DNA of 64,000 bases, from contig JAHBZZ010000002.1 of NCBI GenBank assembly GCA_019635215.1, forward strand, positions 282,990 through 346,989, written 5' to 3'. Source of the stretch: Nitrosomonas sp. GTDB lineage: Bacteria; Pseudomonadota; Gammaproteobacteria; Burkholderiales; Nitrosomonadaceae. The position numbers and the translations under genes were made by a program. Within the stretch, counting starts at the first letter, position 1; the number at the start of each line of letters is the position of its first letter. Of the stretch, positions 39,895 through 49,375 are shown one piece after another. Below the pieces are notes generated by a model. The model was not told the DNA's origin, made no database searches, and was given only the letters and a program-made list of their open reading frames with translations.

Positions 39895-40850
39895 GAGACT
39901 GTCCCATTAACTGTGTAATTGTCTATCATTCATTTTTTAAAGGATAGACGATGAATAAAGAAGAAATAGAGAAATTTGCCCGAGAGGCTGCAAAAGGAAT
40001 AAAGACAGAACAGGATTTGAGTGAATTCAGCCAGACGCGTTTTACTTCACTGGATGACAAAATCCTGAGTCTGTATGCCAAAGGCATGACGATACGCGAG
40101 ATTGTAGCGACATTCAAGGAAATGTACGGTACAGCAGTTTCTGCTACGTTGATATCCAGAGTAACCGACGCTGTTATTGAATGCGTAGTCGAATGGCAAT
40201 CGCGCCCGTTGGATGCGATTTATGCGATTGTTTATCTGGATTGCATCATGCTCAAGATTCGCCAGGACAAGCAAGTGATTAAAAAGGCTATGTATCTGGC
40301 GCTGGGCGTTAATATGGACGGCCACAAGGAATTGCTGGGTTTTATGGCTGTCAGAAAATGAAGGTGCCAAATTCTGGCTGAATGTCCTGACGGAGCTTCA
40401 GAACCGTGGCGTCAAAGATATACTGATTGCCTGCGTTGATAGCCTGAAAGGCTTTCCTGACGCAATTGCCGCAGCTTTCCCCGACACACAAATCCAGTTG
40501 TGTATTGTGCACATGGTGCGCAACTCGGTTAAATCTGTGTCATGGAAAGACTATAAGTCTGTTACCGCCGACTTAAAGCGTATTTATCAGTCTGTAACCG
40601 AAGAGAAGCCTTGTTGGCGCTGGATCAGTTTGCTGCACGCTGGGACGAAAAATACCCGCGGATCAGCCGGTCATGGCGTACCCATTGGGACAACATTTGC
40701 ACACTTTTCAAATATCCCGAAGATATTCGAAAAGCCATCTATACGACCAATGCCATTGAATCGCTTAACAATGCCGATAAAAAACTGGAAAGCTGCTTTG
40801 AATCGGTTTATGATCGAATTCGAGAATCGACTAATTGGGTATGTTTAACC
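39895..40850 (+). mobile_element. degenerate IS256-family element
   Basis: The left end begins with GAGACTGTCCCATTAA, resembling IS256-family terminal repeats, 56 bp before the transposase ATG. The element carries a broken transposase gene and lacks a recognisable right terminal repeat. Its right part ends exactly where an IS630 element starts (TA at 40851-40852), which suggests that the younger insertion or a later deletion removed the end. Confidence 0.75.
39951..40850 (+). pseudogene. IS256-family (mutator-type) transposase pseudogene
   Basis: The first 136 codons (39951-40361) match the N-terminal and early catalytic part, with TRFTSLDDKILSLYAKGMT and the LALGVNMDGHKELLG motif. A frameshift near 40343 moves the continuation (EGAKFWLNVLTELQNRG, ACVDSLKGFPDA, CIVHMVRNS) into another frame, a second near 40610 moves the TTNAIESLN segment into a third, and a further change brings in the C-terminal WKAALNRFMIEFENRL end at 40780-40840 after a deletion of roughly 50-60 codons. 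It cannot encode an active transposase. Confidence 0.85.
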
Positions 40851-40852
40851 TA

Positions 40853-42084
40853 GTAGACTGCCAAATTTATATTGACGGATACAGAGATTTTAATTTCACT
40901 CTGGCATCCTGAGTAGTGAAGCGCCAATTCACACAAACGCCATCCCGATTTCGTTTATCCTGCCAAGCCTTGATTTCTCGCTTCAGTGAATCTTGATCAG
41001 GTATGCGTCGGTCAAGGCACTGTCGAGACAGGATACCGATTTCTATTTCCGCCATATCCAACCAACTACCGTGTTTGGGGGTATAGTGAATTTCTAAACG
41101 ATCTGCAATTCTGCGAGCTTCTTCCGGTTTGAATGCGGTATAAAGAGAGCTAAGCTTATGAGTATTGAGATTATCCATCACCAAGACTATTTTCCGTTTT
41201 TCAGGGAAGTGTTCATCCACTAACTCTTTGATCACCTCCGCCCAGTCCTCTTTAGTACGGTGATCCGTCACCTTGACATGACGCCAGCCTTCAAGGGGTG
41301 CTGACAGCATAAAAAGATGACTTACGCCATTGCGTTCATACTCAAAATCATATTTTTCCGGCTCACCGGGTTTGACTGGCAAAGGTACTCGAGTTTCCTT
41401 GATATGCTGTTTACTGGTTTCGTCCATGCAAACCAACATCTCGTCATCCGCATAGGTGCGTTGATAAACTTCCAGTACATCTTCCATAGCACAAACGAAA
41501 TCCGCATTCGCTTTGGGAGGAATACACCAGCATTCCTTTAACCAGGGTTTAAGTGCATTTTTTTTAATGGGGTCCGAACAGTTTCATCACTGATTGAATC
41601 GACTATCTTGCATTCAACCAATTTATCGGCTAGTAACTGCATCGTCCATTCCGCCCGCCCTTCGGGTGCGCTCATACAAACTGTTGCAACCAGAAAAGCT
41701 TCGGCAGTACCATCCAGCTTTTTAGGGCGGTAGTGTTTCTGTACCTTCGGATTTAAAGCCGATTCCAAACCGTCTTCCACGTAAGATCGACGAACTCGCT
41801 CAATACTTCGAGTGCTTGTATTTAAAGTGGCTGCAATATCTTGATCTGTTCTGACTGGAATTGCCTGATTCATCACATTGCAAGAGGATTCGAGCATGGA
41901 TTTGTTTCCGCGCCGCCAGGCGGCCTTTGTTCAGTAACTCTTTTAATTCTTGACGTTCAACCTCGGACAGTTTTATGCGATATTTTTTTGCCGGCACAAG
42001 AGGAATCTATTCAATTTCATCAGGTTGCTATAGGAAATTAGTAGCATACATTAATTATCCGTCAAAGCAAAGTTGGTGTGCCAC
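40853..42084 (-). mobile_element. IS630-family insertion sequence with TA target duplication
   Basis: Imperfect terminal inverted repeats of about 31 bp (including the TA) lie at 40851-40881 and 42056-42086; the inner ten bases TTGACGGATA are identical in both. The ends are flanked by TA dinucleotides (40851-40852 and 42085-42086), the normal target duplication of the IS630/Tc1-mariner superfamily. The element carries one transposase gene on the minus strand in three frames. It sits directly against the IS256 remnant. Confidence 0.8.
40867..41997 (-). pseudogene. IS630-family DDE transposase, interrupted reading frame
   Basis: The N-terminal helix-turn-helix part (41997 down to ~41865, MPAKKYRIKLSEVERQELKE) and the second part (RTDQDIAATLNTSTRSIERV and on to 41538) are joined by a frameshift near 41865. 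The third part (from ~41560 to 40867) holds the catalytic DDE: CMDETSK, LVMDNLNTH and HGSWLDMAEIEIG. The junction of parts two and three lies on a run of eight A on the coding strand (T8 at 41558-41565); a -1 slip there continues into the catalytic frame. The first frameshift has no such site, so the copy is probably inactive. Confidence 0.82.
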
Positions 42085-42086
42085 TA

Positions 42087-42243
42087 GAAACAAATAACTG
42101 CTTCGGCATTCTTTAGCGTTGTATCCTTTTGATTACACACTGCAGAATGCCGCAGTTCAATTCAAATGGATGAACCGCTATGTGGCTTTTACTGTAATAC
42201 ACCCTTGAGCTATTGCATTTAATGGAAGCGCGGGTGGTGTGTA
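42087..42243. other. short non-coding stretch between IS630 and EAL gene
   Basis: This contains an inverted repeat CGGCATTCT/AGAATGCCG (42104-42112 and 42144-42152) and another TAATACAC/GTGTATTA (42195-42202 and 42239-42246), the latter touching the EAL gene's stop codon. Neither has a typical terminator T-run. The first could be the edge of another element. Confidence 0.4.
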
Positions 42244-43473
42244 TTAGATGGAGTTGACAATCAGACCATGCCGCACACGATCATACCATTCGTCCATCCA
42301 CTGTACAAAATCATTTGCCAGCAACGGCTTGGAAACAAAGTTACCTTGCGCATAATCACAGCCTGTCTGACGCAGGAAAACCCAATCCTTTTCATCCGCT
42401 ACCCCTTCCGCCACGACCTCCATGCCCAGCTGCTTAGCCATGGAAAGGCTCGCATCATAAATTGCGCGCAGTGTTTCATCCGCCCAGGCACGATGCACAA
42501 AGCCTTGGTCAATCTTGAGTTCATCAAAAGGGATATCACGCAATTGCGCCATTGACGAATGCCCGGTACCGAAGTCATCAATCGACAGATGGAAACGCTT
42601 GAGCCGCAATCGAGTCAATATTTCCAGAGGTACTCGTGTATCCGTGCTCATCAATTGGCTTTCCGTCACTTCGAGCACAATATTCTGGGGTGAAAGGCCA
42701 TTATCAATCGCAAGATTGACGACAAGGTCCTGAAAACTCAACGATGCCAGATTATCCATGGAAACATTGATCGCTATCCGTAATGCATAACCACTTTCAT
42801 GCCAGACTCTGGTTTGCGCCAGTGCCTGACTCAGCACTAAGGAAGTCAGATCGTTGATCAATCCCTCTTGCTCAGCAGTTCTGATAAACTGATCTGGAAA
42901 TACCAACCCATCGGTTGGATGCTGCCAGCGCACCAGTGTTTCAGCACCGATTACAGCTCCTGTCTTCACTGATACTTTAGGTTGATAATAATTCACCAGC
43001 TCACGATTGGTTATAGCCTTTTTCAAAACCACGGCATCATAGTTTTTTTTTGCCGATAAAGATGTCTGGTGTTCACGCACCGGCGGCGTCCATTTTTTTA
43101 TGATATCAACCAGCTTATCCGGACTGACCGGCTTATGAAGGTACCCCAGCATCGATATCTGATGTGCATGCACCAGTTTCTCAGCTGTTTTCAGCATGCG
43201 CTCATCTTCTCCACTGACGAGCACAAGACTGCCTTGATAGTGCCGTTCCACCAGATGCCTTACAAATTCAATGCCGTCCATATCCGGCATATTGAGATCC
43301 AATAAAATTAAATCAGGATTCGTTTGGGGGTGATCGATCTGTTTAAGCGCATCGGGCCCGTTATTACAAGCTGTGATTGATTTAAAGCCATGATTGACAA
43401 GCATCTTGGTCAGAAGCTTCAATATAAATGTGTCGTCGTCAACTAGTAGTATCTTAAGATCGGCGACTTCCAT
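42244..43473 (-). CDS. response regulator with EAL c-di-GMP phosphodiesterase domain
   Basis: A 409-residue protein (415 if the GTG at 43491 is used) with an N-terminal receiver domain (LLVDDD, phospho-acceptor Asp in LILLDLNMPD near residue 56, Lys in LHKPVS) and a C-terminal EAL domain. The EAL motif reads ETL (AETLVRW), but the other catalytic elements are intact: NVSMDNL, EVTE, DDFGTGHSSM, ELKIDQGFV, AEGVADE and the C-terminal QGNFVSKPL. It is therefore probably an active cyclic di-GMP phosphodiesterase controlled by an unlinked kinase. It may affect motility or biofilm formation. Both possible starts lack a good ribosome-binding site. Confidence 0.88.
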   Translation of the reverse strand: MEVADLKILLVDDDTFILKLLTKMLVNHGFKSITACNNGPDALKQIDHPQTNPDLILLDLNMPDMDGIEFVRHLVERHYQGSLVLVSGEDERMLKTAEKLVHAHQISMLGYLHKPVSPDKLVDIIKKWTPPVREHQTSLSAKKNYDAVVLKKAITNRELVNYYQPKVSVKTGAVIGAETLVRWQHPTDGLVFPDQFIRTAEQEGLINDLTSLVLSQALAQTRVWHESGYALRIAINVSMDNLASLSFQDLVVNLAIDNGLSPQNIVLEVTESQLMSTDTRVPLEILTRLRLKRFHLSIDDFGTGHSSMAQLRDIPFDELKIDQGFVHRAWADETLRAIYDASLSMAKQLGMEVVAEGVADEKDWVFLRQTGCDYAQGNFVSKPLLANDFVQWMDEWYDRVRHGLIVNSI

Positions 43474-43491
43474 ATTCTTCTTTTTTCTCAC

Positions 43492-44237
43492 ACAATGGTA
43501 TCAGTAACATGAGGATTAATTTTTTATTTTTATAAGCAGACAGTTATCAATTGATTTCAGAATAGCAGTGAAAATCGATTTATACCAGTTTTTTTATTTT
43601 CTAGATGCAATTCCTTTAAATCCATCCACCTGGATTTTTCTGAGAAAATGCTGTTCTGATGCGGAAAAATCCACGAAATAGGCCGCTTCTTTTTACGTAT
43701 GCTTAAAAAGATACAGGTGGATCAATCGGCGGTATGCTACCGTAAAATATGAAATCAGAATGCGCCGCCTGATTCGCGGTGTTTTTCTGATGGCAATCCC
43801 CCTTTTATGACGCAAAAACTTGGAAAACCATCAAATTATGAATACCGACTCCATCGATTCTCTTCTTAAGGTATCGATTCAAATAATTGAATAATGTAAT
43901 GCATCTGGACATCATAATATAATCAGATATAACCATTCCATGTACATTAATGCAAAAAAAACCAAAGGCGCCATCAAATAGGGCAACGAATCACTGTTGA
44001 TAAATCGGTTGAACACTTTTTTAATAGCTCGCTTAAGATTAAGCAGAGGGAAAGGAAATTGCACAGGCGCCTCCCTTTTTTTCGCTAAAATGATTTTGAA
44101 ACGTAACGTAGGCATCCGGAAATAAAAAAATCATAAAATTACATTTATGAGTATCGGCAGACCACTTCTAAACATTAATTTCAAACACTTTTGTACGCGA
44201 TCTGTCCGTACTACGAATAAACGCTGGATCGCATTAA
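43492..44237. other. gene-poor region with a hairpin
   Basis: About 750 bp between the EAL gene and the lipoprotein locus. A compound hairpin is visible at 43754-43791: outer stem ATCAGAA/TTCTGAT, inner stem CGCCGC/GCGGTG with one G-U pair. An AAATCCA/TGGATTT hairpin followed by a short T-run occurs at about 43617-43637 on the plus strand without an upstream gene. A 67-codon stretch on the minus strand (43912-44115) ends in a hydrophobic segment but has no good ribosome-binding site; I do not call it a gene. Confidence 0.4.
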
Positions 44238-44474
44238 TTGCCTTTACCGGGTGCGCCGTGCTTATCTGATCCATTTATCGGCACAAACAGATTTCCTCTG
44301 TTCATAAGGACGCTAATTGGGATCTTTTTTATCCTTTACCAACCAACGCAAAATTCTCAGGCCGAAAGGATTCAGGTAAAATGCGACGATTCGGTTCCCA
44401 TGGTCGATCACATCAAACGATTGGACAATCGAATTCGTAATATCAGCCATAGTAAATTTAAAGGAGAAACCTAA
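44238..44474 (+). CDS. possible small exported protein upstream of the lipoprotein
   Basis: An open frame of 78 codons from TTG at 44238 that ends directly before the ATG of the next gene. The first half is hydrophobic (FIRTLIGIFFILY) and is followed by NSQAERIQVKCDD, which could be a signal-peptide cleavage region. There is no strong ribosome-binding site, the start is not ATG or GTG, and I recognise no family. It may be real, degraded, or chance coding. Confidence 0.3.
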   Translation: MPLPGAPCLSDPFIGTNRFPLFIRTLIGIFFILYQPTQNSQAERIQVKCDDSVPMVDHIKRLDNRIRNISHSKFKGET

Positions 44475-44663
44475 ATGAAGTTCAAAGTTAGCGTTGTTTG
44501 TATTATTGGCCTTAGTATCGCCTTAGTCGGTTGTGATAGTGTCCCGGAAGCAAACACAGTGAACTGTTCGGGACGAGGAATGGAACAATCACTGACAGCG
44601 TTTAAAAACGATGAGGCAGCGCGTCAGGCATTTATCGACAAATGCAATGCTTTAGTGAATTGA
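44475..44663 (+). CDS. small lipoprotein of unknown function
   Basis: A 62-residue protein with a lipoprotein signal peptide: MKFKVSVVCIIGLSIALVGC with the lipobox LVGC and Cys20 as the lipidation site. The mature peptide is only about 43 residues, with two further cysteines (NCSG and DKCN) that could form a disulfide. A good AAAGGAG ribosome-binding site precedes the ATG. No family is recognised; a role in the outer membrane or periplasm is inferred from the lipobox. Confidence 0.75.
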   Translation: MKFKVSVVCIIGLSIALVGCDSVPEANTVNCSGRGMEQSLTAFKNDEAARQAFIDKCNALVN

Positions 44664-44696
44664 TAGAAAAGTGTACAAATAAGAATAATATTTGGT

Positions 44697-44744
44697 CCCA
44701 GCGTTTGTTCTATAGCTTTTTCAGAAAAGAAAGAACAAGCTGGG
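44697..44744. terminator. possible bidirectional terminator between convergent genes
   Basis: CCCAGC-gt-TTGTTCT (from 44697) pairs with AGAACAA-GCTGGG (to 44744), giving 6- and 7-bp stems split by a 2-nt bulge, with a 19-20-nt loop. It lies between the lipoprotein gene (plus) and uvrD (minus). There is no strong T-tract on either side, so the call as a terminator is tentative. Confidence 0.35.
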
Positions 44745-44760
44745 CATCACCTAAATAAAA

Positions 44761-46968
44761 CTAAAGTGGTGTCAGTTTTGCATATTCCAGCATCAACCAC
44801 TTGGTTCCTGCCTGATTAAACTTCACCTGCACACGCGCATCATTGCCTGTGCCTTCGTAATTAACAATTACCCCTTCTCCGAACTTGGCGTGTTGCACAG
44901 CCTGACCTATCCGCCACTGACCCGCAACTTCTGAATACTGTTTGAACGCATTGCTCCGGATCGGGCGAGTAAAGTAATGATCATTGCTTAAATTTGCGGT
45001 AACGAAGCTATCATTGGATTTGGTTCCGGTTATCGGACTCAACCACTTCAGAAACTTATCTGGTATTTCGGTCAGGAAACGCGATGGAATATTATAGCGT
45101 GTCTGCCCGTGCAGCATACGACTTTGCGCCAGACTCAGATACAAACGGCGACGCGCACGTGTCATTGCGACATACATCAAACGCCGCTCTTCCTCCAATC
45201 CGTTGGAATCATTAAGGCTGTTGTCATGCGGAAAAAGCCCTTCTTCCAATCCACTCAGAAAAACAGTGTGAAATTCAAGACCTTTAGCCGCGTGAACAGT
45301 CATGAGTTGTAATGCATCCTGCCCACTCCCGGCTTGGTGCTCCCCGGCTTCAAGCGAAGCATGCGCCAGAAAGTTCATCAAACTGTCGTCATCCGCTTCG
45401 TGAACAAAACTGGTTGCCGCATTGACAAGTTCATGCAAATTCTCGAGCCTATCGGCGCCATCCCTTTCTGTTGTGTAATGCGATATCAAACCGCTCTGAA
45501 CCAGTACACGTTCCACGATTTGTGGCAACGGCAGGCGCTCCCAGTCCTGGCGCATCGACATCATCAAACTGACAAATCCGGCCACACCTCTGGGATTACT
45601 TTCTCCGACATGATTGTCGCTTCCACAATATTTTCGAGTCGCTGCCGCCCACAAGCTGCAATTTTGCTGACGTGCAGTATCCTGCAACTGCTCAAGGGAA
45701 CGTGCTCCGACACCGCGCGTTGGAAAATTGATAATGCGTAACAAGGCATTATCATCATCCGGATTTGCAATTAACCGCAGATATGCCAATGCATGTTTGA
45801 TCTCCATACGTTCAAAAAAACGCATACCCCCATATACACGATAGGGCAAAGCGGCATTGAAAAGACTATGCTCTAGTACTCGGGACTGTGCATTGGAACG
45901 ATAGAGTAATGCGATCTGCGCAAGTGGAATGCCTTCCGCTTGCAGTGCCTTGACTTCGTCGACAATGAAGCTGGCTTCATCAAAATCATTGAAGGCGCGA
46001 TAGACGCGTAGCAGTTCGCCCTGATCCTCCGCTGTCCATAAGTTCTTTCCGAGTCGCTCAGTATTTTGCTCTATGACCGCATTGGCGGCCGCAAGGATGT
46101 TCCCATGCGAACGATAGTTCTGTTCCAGTTTGATAATTTTCACAATGCCAAAATCACGTTCAAAATTTCTCATGTTTCCGGTATCCGCCCCTCGGAAAGC
46201 ATAAATGCTTTGATCGTCATCACCAACGACAAAAACCGCAGCGGGACAATCGGTATCAGTTCCTGTCAGCAATTTCAACCAGTTATACTGAAGACGATTC
46301 GTATCCTGAAATTCATCCACCAGAATGTGATCAAAACGCTCCTGGTAATGATCACGCAGAACCTCGCTACGATTGAGCATTTCGTAACTGCGCAACAACA
46401 ATTCTGCAAAATCAGCCACGCCATCACGATTACACTGCTGTTCATATGCTTGATAAAACTCCAGTAAATGACGGGTATACGGATCATCCGTGATAACATC
46501 GGCAGCACGCTGACCGGATTCCTTTGCATTATTGACGAACCACTGCACCTGACGTGGCGGGAACCGCTTGTCATCAACCGAAAGGCTTTTCAGAATCCGC
46601 TTAATCATTGCCAACTGATCCCCAACATCAAGAATTTGAAATGCTTGCGGCAATCCAGATTCTTGATGATGTGTGCGCAGAAAACGATTACACAAACCGT
46701 GAAACGTTCCAATCCACATGCTGCGTGTATTGATCGGCAACATGGCATTAATGCGCATCTGCATTTCCTTGGCTGCCTTATTGGTAAACGTGACGGCAAG
46801 TATGCTGTATGGGCTGGCCTGGCCGGATTGAATCAAATAAGCTATGCGTGTAGTGAGTACTCTGGTTTTTCCACTACCCGCCCCCGCTAATACCAGCACA
46901 GATTGCTTTGGCAGCGTTATCGCTTCCAGTTGTTGAGGATTCAGATCGGCAAGCAGAGAGGAAGTCAT
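44761..46968 (-). CDS. uvrD: ATP-dependent DNA helicase II UvrD
   Basis: Superfamily 1 3'-5' DNA helicase of nucleotide excision and mismatch repair, 735 residues. Motifs in order: Q motif LNPQQLEAI (~9), Walker A AGAGSGKTRVL (~29), motif Ia TFTNKAAKEM, motif II VDEFQDTN (~217), motif III GDDDQSIYAFRGA (~247), motif IV QNYRS, motif V TVHAAKGLEF and VALTRA-like MTRARRRLYL (~600). The C-terminal end VQVKFNQAGTKWLMLEYAKL is the tudor-like domain of UvrD. It lies 146 bp after the phosphoribulokinase gene on the same strand. Confidence 0.95.
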   Translation of the reverse strand: MTSSLLADLNPQQLEAITLPKQSVLVLAGAGSGKTRVLTTRIAYLIQSGQASPYSILAVTFTNKAAKEMQMRINAMLPINTRSMWIGTFHGLCNRFLRTHHQESGLPQAFQILDVGDQLAMIKRILKSLSVDDKRFPPRQVQWFVNNAKESGQRAADVITDDPYTRHLLEFYQAYEQQCNRDGVADFAELLLRSYEMLNRSEVLRDHYQERFDHILVDEFQDTNRLQYNWLKLLTGTDTDCPAAVFVVGDDDQSIYAFRGADTGNMRNFERDFGIVKIIKLEQNYRSHGNILAAANAVIEQNTERLGKNLWTAEDQGELLRVYRAFNDFDEASFIVDEVKALQAEGIPLAQIALLYRSNAQSRVLEHSLFNAALPYRVYGGMRFFERMEIKHALAYLRLIANPDDDNALLRIINFPTRGVGARSLEQLQDTARQQNCSLWAAATRKYCGSDNHVGESNPRGVAGFVSLMMSMRQDWERLPLPQIVERVLVQSGLISHYTTERDGADRLENLHELVNAATSFVHEADDDSLMNFLAHASLEAGEHQAGSGQDALQLMTVHAAKGLEFHTVFLSGLEEGLFPHDNSLNDSNGLEEERRLMYVAMTRARRRLYLSLAQSRMLHGQTRYNIPSRFLTEIPDKFLKWLSPITGTKSNDSFVTANLSNDHYFTRPIRSNAFKQYSEVAGQWRIGQAVQHAKFGEGVIVNYEGTGNDARVQVKFNQAGTKWLMLEYAKLTPL

Positions 46969-47040
46969 GAAAACACATTACCTATAATGGATTAAATCCA
47001 TTAGATCGATTTCTTCAATGTAAAAATCGAGTACGAATCT

Positions 47041-47082
47041 GAATCAGATCAATGGCAACAAGGAAGCCGATTAATCTGATTC
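47041..47082. repeat. hairpin downstream of phosphoribulokinase
   Basis: A perfect 9-bp inverted repeat GAATCAGAT/ATCTGATTC (47041-47049 and 47074-47082) with inner pairing GGC/GCC lies 33 nt after the phosphoribulokinase stop. It may act as a terminator or a 3' stabiliser, but no T-run follows directly on the minus strand. Confidence 0.4.
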
Positions 47083-47114
47083 GCGAATGAAATGCAATAT
47101 GAGAAAGATTGAAA

Positions 47115-47984
47115 CTAAGCTCTGCTTTTTGCAACCAGATTCGTAATCAGTGGTGTCAAAATCAGCTCTATCGCCATCCCCATTTTACCACCTGGCACAA
47201 CAATCGTATTAGGACGAGACATAAATGAATCATGAATGAGTGCCAGAAGGTTTGTAAAATCAACTTGTTTAGAATTGCTGAACCGAATCACAACCAAGCT
47301 TTCGTCGAGTGTAGGAATCTCTCTGGCAATGAAAGGATTGGATGTATCAACAGTCGGCACACGCTGAAAATTAATATGTGTGCGCGAAAACTGCGGTGTA
47401 ATATAGTGTACGTAGTCATGCATACGGCGTAGAATGGTATGCGTGACGGCTTCTGTTGAATACCCCCGCGCATTGGTGTCTCGGAATATTTTTTGTATCC
47501 ACTCCAGATTGACAATGGGTACAACTCCTACCAACAAATCCACATATTTTGCAGCATCGGCTGTAGCACTTTTAACACCACCATGCAGCCCTTCATAAAA
47601 AAGCAGATCAGACCCCGAGGGAATGGATGACCAAGGGGTAAATGTACCTGGCTTTTGATTCCAAGGCGCTGCTTCTTCTTCATTATGCAGATACAAACGC
47701 GTTTGCCCAGAACCACTTTCACCATATTCTTTGAATAAGGCTTCCAGTTTTTCAAACTCATTCGCTTCCGGACCAAAATGACTGATCGCACGACCATTGT
47801 CCTTTTCTGATTCAGCAACGGCCACCTTCATGGCTTCGCGATCATAACGGTGAAAGCTGTCTCCTTCAACGACAACAGCTTTTAAATTCTCACGCGTAAA
47901 AATATGCTCAAAACTATTTTTAACCGTTGAAGTACCTGCGCCAGATGATCCGGTAACAGCAATGACCGGGTGTTTCTGCGACAT
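47115..47984 (-). CDS. cbbP: phosphoribulokinase
   Basis: Calvin-cycle kinase converting ribulose 5-phosphate to the Rubisco substrate ribulose 1,5-bisphosphate. The 289-residue protein is of the proteobacterial type: P-loop VTGSSGAGTSTVKNSF near residue 11, GDSFHRYDRE near 42 and the FYEGLHGG segment near 130. It implies autotrophic growth, but no Rubisco gene is within the window and it stands alone between uvrD and an envelope-protein locus. Expression control cannot be read from the upstream region. Confidence 0.95.
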   Translation of the reverse strand: MSQKHPVIAVTGSSGAGTSTVKNSFEHIFTRENLKAVVVEGDSFHRYDREAMKVAVAESEKDNGRAISHFGPEANEFEKLEALFKEYGESGSGQTRLYLHNEEEAAPWNQKPGTFTPWSSIPSGSDLLFYEGLHGGVKSATADAAKYVDLLVGVVPIVNLEWIQKIFRDTNARGYSTEAVTHTILRRMHDYVHYITPQFSRTHINFQRVPTVDTSNPFIAREIPTLDESLVVIRFSNSKQVDFTNLLALIHDSFMSRPNTIVVPGGKMGMAIELILTPLITNLVAKSRA

Positions 47985-48175
47985 ATTAATTTCTCCTAAA
48001 GAATAAAATAAAAAACTTACCGGTAATGGTAAAACGATTGTCTGTGATTTTGTTCAAATGTTTTATGATACCTTTTTTAAGATATCTTTTGGAGAATAGC
48101 GCGTTTTATTCAGTTTTGATTCAGGATGACCGCATTAACATGTGTTCATAAAGAATGTATAAACTTTGAAAGAAT

Positions 48176-48742
48176 ATGAAAAAGTTACTTTACAGCTCCT
48201 CACCAGGCTATCAATTATTTGATGAAAAAAAATGGATAAGCCTATGTTTCATGTTAATGCTGACCGGCTTGACCATAAATCATTCTGCATGGGCACGAGA
48301 AGGCCATAGCAGCCAGGGCAGCATTATTGGTGGCGGTGGCGGCAGTATTAGAGGAGGCGGTCATTTTAGTGGCGGTCATCGACATTTCGATCATGGCCAC
48401 AGTCATCGCCACTATAACTATCTTGGGATTGGTTTCGGGGGATTTTACGGCCCGGGCTTCTTTGGTCCAGGATTTTTCGGTCCCGGATACTATGGTTATC
48501 CTTATTCGTACCGATACCGCTACCCCGGTACTTATTACTATCCGCAGAATTATTATTCTTCGCCGTTTATTGCCCCTTCCGGGCCGACCGTTTACATCCA
48601 GCGCGAAGCACCTGCCGCGGCACCAGTACAACAAACACCCAGTTATTGGTATTACTGCCGCAATCCGGAAGGTTACTATCCCTACATTAAACAATGCTCG
48701 GAAGGATGGCTACAGGTAGCCCCCCAGCCTACGCCGCAATAA
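48176..48742 (+). CDS. secreted Gly/His/Tyr-rich protein, copy A1 of a duplicated pair
   Basis: A 188-residue protein with an extended N-region and a hydrophobic signal segment (LCFMLMLTGLTINHSAWA, cleavage near residue 40). The mature part is low-complexity, Gly-rich with many His, Tyr and Phe. It closes with a conserved-looking cysteine motif, WYYCRNPEGYYPYIKQC followed by EGWLQV and a Pro/Gln tail. The same C-terminal motif is found in the gene at 49376-49735. No known function. It is followed 26 bp later by a lipoprotein gene, and that pair is repeated downstream. Confidence 0.75.
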   Translation: MKKLLYSSSPGYQLFDEKKWISLCFMLMLTGLTINHSAWAREGHSSQGSIIGGGGGSIRGGGHFSGGHRHFDHGHSHRHYNYLGIGFGGFYGPGFFGPGFFGPGYYGYPYSYRYRYPGTYYYPQNYYSSPFIAPSGPTVYIQREAPAAAPVQQTPSYWYYCRNPEGYYPYIKQCSEGWLQVAPQPTPQ

Positions 48743-48768
48743 AGAGAATATGAAAAACATATATTGAC

Positions 48769-49278
48769 ATGCGAGCAGCTGCGAAATTAATCTTCCGGTT
48801 CTTTCCGCTGCTTATTCTGGCGGCGTGCGTCAGTATGCCAGATGGCCCGAGCATCATGGCCTTGCCCGGAAAAGGAAAGAATTTTGACCAATTCCGTCAT
48901 GATGATTATGAATGCCGGCATTACGCTTATGAACAAGTCGACGGCACCACAACAAAAAATGCAGTGGTTAACAGTGGCTTGAACAGTGCCGCTATCGGGG
49001 CCGCACTAGGCGCAATCGCCGGTATTGCATTAGGTGGTGGACACGGCGCGGCTATTGGGGCCGGAACAGGTCTTCTGGCGGGCGGATTAGTCGGTACAGA
49101 CAATGCGAATACTTCCGGATTTATCCATCAACAACGGTATGATCAAGGCTATATACAATGCATGTACGCTAAAGGACATCACGTCCCTGTTGCAGGTAAT
49201 TTCAGAAATGATCCATACACTAATGGCAGTAATATTTCAAACCCGCCCCCGGGTTATCCACCTGCATCGGTATACTGA
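48769..49278 (+). CDS. glycine-zipper lipoprotein, copy B1 of a duplicated pair
   Basis: A 169-residue protein with a lipoprotein signal peptide (FFPLLILAACVSMPDGPS; lipobox LAAC, Cys near residue 20) and a central glycine zipper from about residue 78 (alternating Gly/Ala runs such as GAALGAIAGIALGGG). The segment YIQCMYAKGHHVPV near residue 124 is shared with the copy at 49753-50298. Glycine-zipper lipoproteins usually sit in or attach to the outer membrane; the specific role here is unknown. Confidence 0.8.
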   Translation: MRAAAKLIFRFFPLLILAACVSMPDGPSIMALPGKGKNFDQFRHDDYECRHYAYEQVDGTTTKNAVVNSGLNSAAIGAALGAIAGIALGGGHGAAIGAGTGLLAGGLVGTDNANTSGFIHQQRYDQGYIQCMYAKGHHVPVAGNFRNDPYTNGSNISNPPPGYPPASVY

Positions 49279-49375
49279 TAAAAAAATTAAAAATCAAAGA
49301 TTGATTGCATCAGAAACAGACGGTTAATAACCATTGTCAATAACGTTTGATCTTATTTTTACAGGAATGCACTCA

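Noticed and set aside
43912-44115. 67-codon minus-strand frame with a hydrophobic C-terminal end
   Set aside because: No ribosome-binding site and no family; low evidence for a real gene.
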